A stretch of 64,000 bases of DNA, from positions 1 to 64,000 of the forward strand of contig FNZT01000003.1 in NCBI GenBank assembly GCA_900109435.1, written 5' to 3'. The DNA comes from Ruminococcus sp. YRD2003 (GTDB taxonomy: Bacteria; Bacillota; Clostridia; Oscillospirales; Ruminococcaceae). Position numbers and translations under genes: made by a program. The notes under the pieces are model-generated. The model was not told where the DNA came from. It worked only from the letters and a program-made list of their open reading frames with translations, and searched no databases. Of this stretch, positions 43,097 through 50,227 are shown one piece after another; positions within the stretch are counted from its first letter, which is position 1; every line of letters begins with the position of its first letter.

Positions 43097-44467
43097 ATGG
43101 ACAACAAGGAAGACAAGCGAATATATACATTAAGCAGGGAAGCACCTGCAAAGGCAGTCGTGAAGATGAGCGTACCGCTTATATTCGGTATGTTCATCAT
43201 GGTGCTGTACAATCTTGTGGACACCTATTTCATCGGACTTACAGGCGACGACTATCAGCTTGCGGCAGTCAATCTCGCATACCCTGTTATGATGGTGACG
43301 GTGGCGATATCGAATATGGTAGGAACGGGAGCCTCATCTTTCATAGCGCGCTGTCTTGGTGCGGGAGAAAAGGAGAAGGCGTCACATACCCTGACTGCCG
43401 CCTTTACACTGACGTTTATCAACAGTATGCTTGTCATGAGCATAGGACTGGCATTTCTACCTGCGGTTGCAAGGCTGCTCGGAGCAAAGGAGAACACATT
43501 CGTCTGCACGCAGCAGTACGTGCAGGTGTTACTGCTTGGCAGCTTTTTTACAATGGGCAGCTACACAGCAGGCGCACTGCTCCGCAGCGAGGGCTCGGTG
43601 CGTTACTCGATGACGGGAATGATAGTCGGTACGCTGATGAACATAGCTCTCGACCCGCTTTTTATTTTTACGCTGAATATGCAGATACGCGGTGCGGCGA
43701 TAGCAACAGTGCTCAGCAACGCGGCAGGCTTCGGAGTGTCCGTGCTGTACTATCTGCGGGGAAAGACACTGCTGCGCCCGTCTGCGGAGCAGATAGTCCC
43801 GTCAGGTGAGATACTGCGAGAGATATACCGGGTAGGAGTCCCTGCCTCGCTGGAGACACTCCTCACATCTGCCGCCTATACGGTCAACAACAACCTTGCA
43901 GTTGAATACAGCGAGCTTACCGTTACGGCAATGGGCATTGCACAGAAGGTGCTCTCGCTCGGAAACTACGTGTATCAGGGCTTTGCCTCGGGAACACAGC
44001 CTATCATGGGGTATAACTACGGCGCCCGCAATGCAGACCGAATGAAAAAGGTGCTGAAAGCGGGAGTTACGGCGGTTACGGGGACGGAGCTCGTGCTTAT
44101 GGCGATGTACTGCATTTTTGCGCCCATGTTCATTGATATTTTCACAGATACTGCGGAGGTCGTCGACATAGGAGCTCACGTACTGCGGCGGCTCATGTTC
44201 ATACTGCCGTTCGTAGGGACAGTTTCGATGTGCAGAATGTCGTTTCAGGCGATGGGCAAGCCAAATTTAGCATTTGCTATCACTCTGATACGCCAGCTGA
44301 TACTCTATATCCCGCTGCTGCTTCTGCTGAACATTTGCTTCGGCTTTAACGGTATGCTGTGGGCACAGCCTGTCACCGAGGCGATAATGATGACGGTTTC
44401 GCTGCTGCTGCTGACAAATACGATAAAACAGATATCACCGACGGAAAGGAAACAGATATGGAAATAA
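43097..44467 (+). CDS. MATE-family efflux transporter
   Basis: The 456-residue protein has about 12 membrane helices. The first half opens with SVPLIFGMFIMVLYNLVDTY and the second half with RVGVPASLETLLTSAAYTVN, the internal two-fold repeat of MATE proteins. Motifs SFIARCLGAGEKEKA and GTQPIMGYNYGARN fit the DinF/NorM-like group. It exports cationic drugs or metabolites with Na+ or H+. ATG 43097 is chosen for the GAGG 9 bases upstream; the GTG at 43058 has no good site. Its end overlaps the acetyltransferase gene. Confidence 0.92.
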   Translation: MDNKEDKRIYTLSREAPAKAVVKMSVPLIFGMFIMVLYNLVDTYFIGLTGDDYQLAAVNLAYPVMMVTVAISNMVGTGASSFIARCLGAGEKEKASHTLTAAFTLTFINSMLVMSIGLAFLPAVARLLGAKENTFVCTQQYVQVLLLGSFFTMGSYTAGALLRSEGSVRYSMTGMIVGTLMNIALDPLFIFTLNMQIRGAAIATVLSNAAGFGVSVLYYLRGKTLLRPSAEQIVPSGEILREIYRVGVPASLETLLTSAAYTVNNNLAVEYSELTVTAMGIAQKVLSLGNYVYQGFASGTQPIMGYNYGARNADRMKKVLKAGVTAVTGTELVLMAMYCIFAPMFIDIFTDTAEVVDIGAHVLRRLMFILPFVGTVSMCRMSFQAMGKPNLAFAITLIRQLILYIPLLLLLNICFGFNGMLWAQPVTEAIMMTVSLLLLTNTIKQISPTERKQIWK

Positions 44468-44907
44468 ACATTGCTGAAAAGGGGAGTGCGCTCTGGGAGC
44501 AGACCATAGCTTACGCGGAGAGCTGCTCGTGGAGAGCAGGCAGAGAGCTTGCGAGACAAATGCGCGGAGACTGTTTCCACGGTTTCGAGCGCGTGTTTGC
44601 AGCAAGTGAAAACGGTCACATAGCCGGCTTCTGCACGCTGACCGAGAAGGACGAGCTGCCGCCCGAATACCCGTACACTCCGTTCATAGGCTTTATCTTT
44701 GTAGGCGAGGACTTCCGCGGAAGAAGAGTGTCCGATAAGATGATACGCAAAGTGCTCGGATATGCCGAGAGCGCGGGCTTCGAGAAGGTCTACCTCATGA
44801 GCGGGGAGGTAGGGCTCTATGAGAAATACGGCTTCGTGAAAATGGGCGAATACGATTCGATTTACGGAGAAAAAGAGCAGCTTTTTGTTATAGGTACACA
44901 GAGATGA
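44458..44907 (+). CDS. GNAT-family acetyltransferase
   Basis: The 149-residue protein shows the GNAT core: FERVFAASENGHIAGFCTLT (strands 2-4), PFIGFIFVGEDFRGRRVSDK with the acetyl-CoA loop R-G-R-R-V-S (about residues 87-93), and LYEKYGFVKMGEYDS at the end. ATG 44458 overlaps the MATE stop and has GGAAAGGA upstream. The acceptor is unknown. Its stop overlaps the YfiH-type gene by 4 bases. Confidence 0.87.
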   Translation: MEINIAEKGSALWEQTIAYAESCSWRAGRELARQMRGDCFHGFERVFAASENGHIAGFCTLTEKDELPPEYPYTPFIGFIFVGEDFRGRRVSDKMIRKVLGYAESAGFEKVYLMSGEVGLYEKYGFVKMGEYDSIYGEKEQLFVIGTQR

Positions 44908-45632
44908 AGCTGTTCGATGACGACTTTATAGTCGGAGGCTTTACTGCGGGCGCAAGCGGCATATGGACGCGCACCAAGCCAACAGACCCTCCGACGCAGG
45001 ATTATACAGCCCTGAGTGGGGAGCTCGGGATACCGCTGTCAAGCATTGTCCGCCCATATCAGGCAAACGGGCAGCTTGCGGCGATAGTCGGAACAGAGCA
45101 CGGCGGCATGGGAGTGCTCAGCGACAACGTCCTAAAGAAAACGGACGGACTTGTCACGTCGGATAGCGGGCTTGTGCTGAGTATTATCGCGGCGGACTGC
45201 GTTCCTGTGTATCTTGCTGACCGAGAGGCGGGCGTTATAGGGCTGCTCCACTGCGGGCGTCAGTCGGCAGCAGGGGAGCTGATACACAACGGCATCGCAC
45301 GAATGGCGGAGCTCGGAGCCGCTCCCGAGATGACAGAGCTCTTTCTCGGACCGCATATCTGCCAAGCCTGCTATGAGGTAGGGGCAGAGGTCAGGGACGA
45401 CTTTGCTCTGAGTTTCACAGCGAAAGAGCTTGAGCGCATCTTCCGCAGAGAGGGAGAAAGGCTGTATCTTGATATGGCTGAGGCAATAACGGTCAAAGCC
45501 CTGCGTGAGGGGATATCCCGCGGTAATATACACTTTTCCCGCGAATGTACCTGTCACGGCAGCGGTTTCTACTCCTACAGGCGCGGAGACAGAGGACTTC
45601 AAAACCTCGCTTACATGATGAAAAAGAGATAA
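44904..45632 (+). CDS. YfiH / multicopper polyphenol-oxidase family protein
   Basis: The 242-residue protein fits the laccase-domain (Cu-oxidase_4, YfiH) family, now known to act mainly as purine nucleoside phosphorylase/deaminase. Visible motifs are VLSIIAADCVPVYL with the Cys zinc ligand (about residue 97), GLLHCGRQSAAG where most relatives have H-x-G-W, and FLGPHICQACYEVGAEV. The Trp-to-Arg change after the His-Cys-Gly is a deviation. It starts within the GNAT gene end (ATGA overlap). Confidence 0.82.
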   Translation: MKLFDDDFIVGGFTAGASGIWTRTKPTDPPTQDYTALSGELGIPLSSIVRPYQANGQLAAIVGTEHGGMGVLSDNVLKKTDGLVTSDSGLVLSIIAADCVPVYLADREAGVIGLLHCGRQSAAGELIHNGIARMAELGAAPEMTELFLGPHICQACYEVGAEVRDDFALSFTAKELERIFRREGERLYLDMAEAITVKALREGISRGNIHFSRECTCHGSGFYSYRRGDRGLQNLAYMMKKR

Positions 45633-45634
45633 TA

Positions 45635-45657
45635 CCCGAGTCCGCTCGGGGCTTTTA
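45635..45657 (+). terminator. Terminator after YfiH-type gene
   Basis: CCCGAG-TCCG-CTCGGG forms a 6-bp stem followed by GCTTTTA. The stem is short. Confidence 0.65.
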
Positions 45658-45671
45658 TCAGAATATACTCA

Positions 45672-45700
45672 TTGACATTCAGCGGCAATAGTGCTATAAT
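45672..45700 (+). promoter_or_regulatory. Promoter of the CDP-group operon
   Basis: TTGACA and TATAAT are both exact consensus with a 17-base spacer, 59 bases before the ATG at 45760. Confidence 0.9.
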
Positions 45701-45759
45701 TGTAAGGTGAATAAATTTTAGTTCTTATCAGAACTGATCCGATTTAGGAGGAGATCATA

Positions 45760-46836
45760 ATGAAGTTAGAAGATTACAAGCTGTTTACGATAGGACCTAC
45801 TCAGATGTACAAGAGCACTCTTGAGGTCAGGTCAAAGGTCGTTCCGTATTTCAGAACCCCCGAATTCTCCGAGCTTATGCTCGAAAACGAGGCGCTCGTC
45901 AAGAAGCTTCAGTTTGCGGAAGAAGATGCTAAGGTAGTATTCCTCACCTGCTCGGGAAGCGGTGCTATGGAAGCGACTGTCATCAACTGCTTTGACAAGA
46001 ATGATAAGCTTCTGGTCATCTCGGGCGGTACATTCGGCGAACGCTTTGAGAAGATCTGTCAGATACACCATATCCCGTTTGAAGCTCTGAAGCTCGGCGC
46101 TGATGAGGAGCTCAGGGCTGAGTGCTTCAAGCCGTTTGAGGGCAAGGAATTTACAGGACTTCTCGTTAATATCGACGAGACATATACAGGTCAGCTCTAT
46201 GATATAAATATCATCAGTGATTTCTGCAAGCGCAACGATATGTACCTTGTAGTTGATGCTATCAGTTCATTCCTCGCTGACGAGTACAATATGGCGAAGT
46301 ACGGCATCGATGCAACGATAGTCAGCTCGCAGAAGGGCCTGTGTCTTGCTCCCGGACTTTCGATCGTTACTCTCAGCGCACGCATGGCTGCAAAGGCTGA
46401 GGCTACCGATCCCGAGTCGCTCTACTTTGATTTCAAGGACTGCTTCCTCAACATGAAGAGAGGTCAGACTCCGTTCACTCCCGCTGTCGGAGTATGCTTC
46501 GAGCTGAACGATATGCTCCACAAGATAGACAGCGAGGGCATCGAAACACGTCTCGGGGACGTGAAGGCACGCTGCGACTATTTCAGGAACAGCCTCAAGG
46601 GGCTTCCCGTTCATCTTCCGCCGTATCCGCTCTCAAATGCTATCACTCCCGTGCGCTTTGAGAAGGACATAGCTATGGAATTCTTTGCTTATCTCAAGGA
46701 TGAGAAGCACATCATGGTAAACCCTGTCGGCGGAGAGCTCGGCAAGAGAAGTATACGCGTATCGCACGTCGGCGACCTCAGCTTTGCCGATTATGACGAG
46801 CTGATCGCTGAGATTAAACAGTTCTTCGGAATGTAA
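45760..46836 (+). CDS. Class V aminotransferase, AGAT/AEP-transaminase type
   Basis: The 358-residue PLP enzyme resembles alanine-glyoxylate and 2-aminoethylphosphonate transaminases. It starts with FTIGPTQMYKSTLEVRSKVV, has the phosphate-binding SGSGAMEATV (about residues 65-74), VVDAISSFLADEYNM with the ring-stacking Asp (about 165), and the Schiff-base Lys in VSSQKGLCLAPGL (about residue 192). GGAGG lies 7 bases before the ATG. The next genes encode two nucleotidyltransferases, so its product is probably an amino group donor or aminoalkyl compound to be CMP-activated. Which keto substrate is used cannot be read from the sequence. Confidence 0.88.
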   Translation: MKLEDYKLFTIGPTQMYKSTLEVRSKVVPYFRTPEFSELMLENEALVKKLQFAEEDAKVVFLTCSGSGAMEATVINCFDKNDKLLVISGGTFGERFEKICQIHHIPFEALKLGADEELRAECFKPFEGKEFTGLLVNIDETYTGQLYDINIISDFCKRNDMYLVVDAISSFLADEYNMAKYGIDATIVSSQKGLCLAPGLSIVTLSARMAAKAEATDPESLYFDFKDCFLNMKRGQTPFTPAVGVCFELNDMLHKIDSEGIETRLGDVKARCDYFRNSLKGLPVHLPPYPLSNAITPVRFEKDIAMEFFAYLKDEKHIMVNPVGGELGKRSIRVSHVGDLSFADYDELIAEIKQFFGM

Positions 46837-46896
46837 GATGATCAAGCCGCGAAAAAGCCGGCATGGCGGAGACGGACGCATTAATGGAGGAAGCCT

Positions 46897-47454
46897 ATGG
46901 ATATGGCGTTAAAAAAGGAACTGCTCGAATTCTGCGCGGAGATAGCTCCCGAAGCAGAGTGTACCTTTATGGACCCGAAGAAAATGATCTTTGAAGAGTG
47001 CGTGAAGATGAACTGCTTCTATTGCGGAAAGTATGGCAGGAACTGGAGATGTCCGCCAAATTTGCCCGACATTGATTACAAGAAGATGTTCAGCGAGTTT
47101 GATGAGGGTATGTTCGTTGCCTATACATTTGACACAACGAATAAGGCTCAGTATGAGACGATACGTAACGAATCGAGCGTTACGCTGCACAAGACTCTGC
47201 TGAATATAGAGAAGTGGTTCTATGACCACAACAGTTCAACGGCTATCTCGTTCGGAGCAGGCTCATGCAAGCTCTGCAAGGGCGGATGCGGCAAGGAACG
47301 CTGCAACAATCCCTATATGTCGAGAAGTCCGCTTGAATCTACGGGGGTAAATATTGTCAAGACTGCGGCGCAGTTCGGGATAGATATTCGCTTTCCGACA
47401 AATGAAAAGCTTATGAGAGTCGGACTTGTCGTATGGCAGGAGCCGATAAAATAA
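46897..47454 (+). CDS. DUF2284 metal-binding protein
   Basis: The 185-residue protein has two Cys clusters: NCFYCGKYGRNWRCPPN (about residues 39-55) and CKLCKGGCGKERC (about 126-138), typical of DUF2284. These could bind an Fe-S cluster or zinc. The end is KLMRVGLVVWQEP. Function of the family is unknown. GGAGG lies 6 bases before ATG 46897. It sits inside the operon between the aminotransferase and the nucleotidyltransferase genes. Confidence 0.88.
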   Translation: MDMALKKELLEFCAEIAPEAECTFMDPKKMIFEECVKMNCFYCGKYGRNWRCPPNLPDIDYKKMFSEFDEGMFVAYTFDTTNKAQYETIRNESSVTLHKTLLNIEKWFYDHNSSTAISFGAGSCKLCKGGCGKERCNNPYMSRSPLESTGVNIVKTAAQFGIDIRFPTNEKLMRVGLVVWQEPIK

Positions 47455-47470
47455 TGGAGGTCAATAAACA

Positions 47471-48190
47471 ATGAAGTACATTTTTATGGTTGCAGGAAAG
47501 GGCTCAAGATTACAGCCTCTTACATTCAAGCATCCGAAGTCGATGTATAAGCTTGATGAGAATACCACGCTTTTGCAGCGTATGGTCGGACTCATCAAGA
47601 AGCACGATCCCGAGGCGGATATCGTTCTCGTGACCGGTCATATGCACAGACGCATCGAGGAGCAGGTAGAAGGCGTAAGATACATCTATAATCCCTTCTA
47701 TGAGGTCACAAATTCGATAGCCTCTCTCTGGTTCGCAAAGGAAGAGCTTGACGCCGATAACGTTATCCTTATCGACGGCGATATCGTTATGGAGGACGAG
47801 CTTGTAGCCAATGTTCTCTGCAAGCCCGTGGACAAGCCCGTTGTACTCGTTGACAGCTCGATCAAGACCGACGGTGACTACAACGTTGAGGTATCGGGCG
47901 ACCAGGTACTCGTGATGAGCAAGGACCTCGATAACTACTACGGCGAGTATGCAGGTGTAACACTGCTCGACCGTGAGAGTGCAAGACTTATGAAGACCGA
48001 AATGGAGAGCATGGTCGAGGACGGCTACTACGACCAGTGGTATGAGAATGCTCTTGTACAGCTCATTTTCAAGAATGACTTCAAGCTCTATTACACAGAT
48101 ATCACCAACTACGACTGGACAGAGGTAGACTCGGTCAACGACCTGCTTCTTGCAAAGCGTATACATACGCAGGAGCTCACAGCGGACTGA
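47471..48190 (+). CDS. LicC-like CTP-dependent nucleotidyltransferase
   Basis: The 239-residue enzyme has the nucleotidyltransferase loop VAGKGSRLQPLTFKHPKSM at the N-terminus, metal-binding Asp in VILIDGDIVMED (about 98-100) and a late Asp in EVDSVNDLLLAK. The fold and length fit choline-phosphate or 2-aminoethylphosphonate cytidylyltransferases (LicC, PntC). A segment NPFYEVTNSIASLWFA is close to the LicC pattern. It would make a CDP- or CMP-activated amine for surface decoration. GGAGG lies before the ATG. The gene is 16 bases after the DUF2284 gene. Confidence 0.85.
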   Translation: MKYIFMVAGKGSRLQPLTFKHPKSMYKLDENTTLLQRMVGLIKKHDPEADIVLVTGHMHRRIEEQVEGVRYIYNPFYEVTNSIASLWFAKEELDADNVILIDGDIVMEDELVANVLCKPVDKPVVLVDSSIKTDGDYNVEVSGDQVLVMSKDLDNYYGEYAGVTLLDRESARLMKTEMESMVEDGYYDQWYENALVQLIFKNDFKLYYTDITNYDWTEVDSVNDLLLAKRIHTQELTAD

Positions 48191-48191
48191 T

Positions 48192-49535
48192 ATGAGCAAA
48201 GAAGTCAGAGTCATAACATACGGAACGTATGATATGCTCCATTACGGTCATATACGCCTGCTCGAAAGAGCAAAGGCACTCGGGGATCATCTCATCGTAG
48301 GGATAACCTCGGACGACTATGACAAATCGCGTGGCAAGATAAATCTTCAGCAGTCGCTGATGGAGCGTATCGAAGCAGTCAGAGCAACAGGCTTGGCAGA
48401 TGAGATAATAGTTGAAGAATACGACGGACAAAAAATTGACGACGTTCAGCGGTATGACGTTGACATATTTGCGATAGGTTCGGATTGGCGTGGCAAATTC
48501 GACTATCTCAGCAAATTCTGCAAGGTCGAATACCTCGACAGAACAGAGGGCGTTTCAAGCTCTTCTATCAGAGCCTCAAGGCGCAGTATCAGGCTCGGTC
48601 TTGTCGGCGACGGCAAGAATGCGATAGTGTCGAAGTACATCAACGAGAGCAAGATAGTGAACGGCTTGGATATAGCGGGCATAGTGTCCGACCGCTGTCC
48701 CGACGGCGAGGTCCACGATGATGTGCCGCACTTTGCGAGCTATGAGGAACTCCTCGGCAACTGCGATGCGGTGTACATAATCTCAAAGCCGACCGAGCAC
48801 TACAGGCAGATAAAACAGGCTCTCGAGTGCGGCAGGCACGTCCTTGTCGAGTCGCCGATCGCAACGAAAAAGGAAGATGTCGAGGAACTGCTCGCCTTTG
48901 CAAAGTCGCGCGGACTCGTCCTGATGGATGCGATAAAGACAGCCTATGCCACCGCCTATAACAGGCTGCTGCTCATAGCAAATGAGGGTAAGATAGGTGA
49001 TGTTATATCCGTCGAGGCGACCTGTACGAGCCTTCGCGATATCGAGAGCGCAGATATCCCCATGGCTTGGAACAGTATCTGCGGCTGGGGACCAACGGCT
49101 ATGCTGCCTGTGTTCCAGATCCTCGGCACTGATTATACAAGGTCACAGATAACGACGCTGTTCAAGGACAGCGCCAATTCTTTTGACCTGTTTACGCATA
49201 TCCATTTCAGCTATCCAAAGGCAGTCGCGACCGTTAAGGTCGGTATGGGAGTGAAGTCGGAGGGCGAGCTGATCATATCTGGTACGAAGGGCTATATCTA
49301 CGTACCTGCACCGTGGTGGAAGACCGATTACTTCGAGACACGTTTCGAGGACCAGAGCGAGAATAAGAGGTATTTTTATCAGCTCGACGGCGAGGGCATT
49401 AGGTACGAGCTTGTAGCCTTTGTCAAGGAGATAGAGGCTCCGAGGTCATATTCGTACATCGGTGCTGATGTGTCCGCCTCCATAGGGCGTGTTATCGGCG
49501 ATTTCTATGCAGGTACGGATATGACCGTCATCTGA
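48192..49535 (+). CDS. Fusion: TagD-like cytidylyltransferase + Gfo/Idh/MocA oxidoreductase
   Basis: The 447-residue protein starts with a glycerol-3-phosphate cytidylyltransferase-like domain (residues 1-130). Its HxGH site is H17-Y-G-H20 in TYGTYDMLHYGHIRLLERAK, and the second signature is RTEGVSSSSIRAS. From about residue 137 (IRLGLVGDGKNAIVSKYI) a Gfo/Idh/MocA NAD(P) domain begins, with the conserved block CGRHVLVESPIATKKEDVEE and a C-terminal substrate domain. The EKP motif of the family reads ESP here. Fusion suggests one enzyme makes a polyol phosphate by reduction and activates it with CTP. It starts one base after the previous stop. Confidence 0.87.
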   Translation: MSKEVRVITYGTYDMLHYGHIRLLERAKALGDHLIVGITSDDYDKSRGKINLQQSLMERIEAVRATGLADEIIVEEYDGQKIDDVQRYDVDIFAIGSDWRGKFDYLSKFCKVEYLDRTEGVSSSSIRASRRSIRLGLVGDGKNAIVSKYINESKIVNGLDIAGIVSDRCPDGEVHDDVPHFASYEELLGNCDAVYIISKPTEHYRQIKQALECGRHVLVESPIATKKEDVEELLAFAKSRGLVLMDAIKTAYATAYNRLLLIANEGKIGDVISVEATCTSLRDIESADIPMAWNSICGWGPTAMLPVFQILGTDYTRSQITTLFKDSANSFDLFTHIHFSYPKAVATVKVGMGVKSEGELIISGTKGYIYVPAPWWKTDYFETRFEDQSENKRYFYQLDGEGIRYELVAFVKEIEAPRSYSYIGADVSASIGRVIGDFYAGTDMTVI

Positions 49536-49563
49536 TGTGCCGATGCAGAGGGGGAAAACAGAG

Positions 49564-50154
49564 TTGTCCGAATTTGAATGCATAATCGCGAATGCAGAGG
49601 TGATACGCTCCAAGCGTCGGACAATAGCTCTGCAAATTGCCGAGGACGGGCATCTGATCGTGCGCTCGCCGCTTCGTCTGGCGAATAAGGATATCGCAGC
49701 CTTTATCGACAAGAACCGAGGCTGGATAGAGAAGCACGCAGCAAAGGCGGAACGTACCAACCGCGAGCTTTCACGGCTCAAGCCGTATACACCAGAGGAT
49801 ATTGAGGCAATGGCTGAACGTGCATTGCAGGTAATTCCCGAGCGAGTAAAGCACTACGCAGCCCTTCTCGGAGTGACCTACGGGAGGATAACCATACGCA
49901 ATCAGAGGTCGAAGTGGGGGAGCTGTACCGCAAAAGGCAGCCTGAGCTTCAACTGTCTGCTCATGGAGACTCCGCCCGAGGTGCTCGACTCCATAGTTGT
50001 CCACGAGCTGTGCCACCGCCTTTACATGGACCACTCAAAGGCGTTTTATGCAGCGGTGTACAGCGTATATCCCGATTACGACAAATGTAGCAGGTGGCTG
50101 AAAGAAAACGGCACGCTGCTTATCAGACGTATGCAGGCAGGCTGCGGCAAGTGA
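49564..50154 (+). CDS. YgjP-type metallopeptidase (DUF45)
   Basis: The 196-residue protein has the zinc site HELCH at 147-151 with the third ligand in MDHSKAFY, preceded by RSKWGSCTAKGSLSFN. This is the YgjP/SprT-like M48-related family (PF01863). The start is uncertain: TTG 49564 has AGAGGGGG 9 bases upstream, while GTG 49537 and ATG 49543 lie inside or before that site. It is the last gene of the operon; the link to surface decoration is unclear. Family members are cytoplasmic and their targets are unknown. Confidence 0.85.
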   Translation: MSEFECIIANAEVIRSKRRTIALQIAEDGHLIVRSPLRLANKDIAAFIDKNRGWIEKHAAKAERTNRELSRLKPYTPEDIEAMAERALQVIPERVKHYAALLGVTYGRITIRNQRSKWGSCTAKGSLSFNCLLMETPPEVLDSIVVHELCHRLYMDHSKAFYAAVYSVYPDYDKCSRWLKENGTLLIRRMQAGCGK

Positions 50155-50177
50155 CTGAAATATTACGGTACAAAAAA

Positions 50178-50214
50178 CGCCCTCCGTTCATCTGAACGGA
50201 GGGCGAAATTTTTT
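50178..50214. terminator. Terminator between convergent operons
   Basis: CGCCCTCCGTTCA and TGAACGGAGGGCG form a 13-bp perfect stem with AAATTTTTTG after it. On the other strand it is followed by TTTTTTG, so it can serve both directions. Confidence 0.92.
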
Positions 50215-50227
50215 GCTGTGTTACAGT

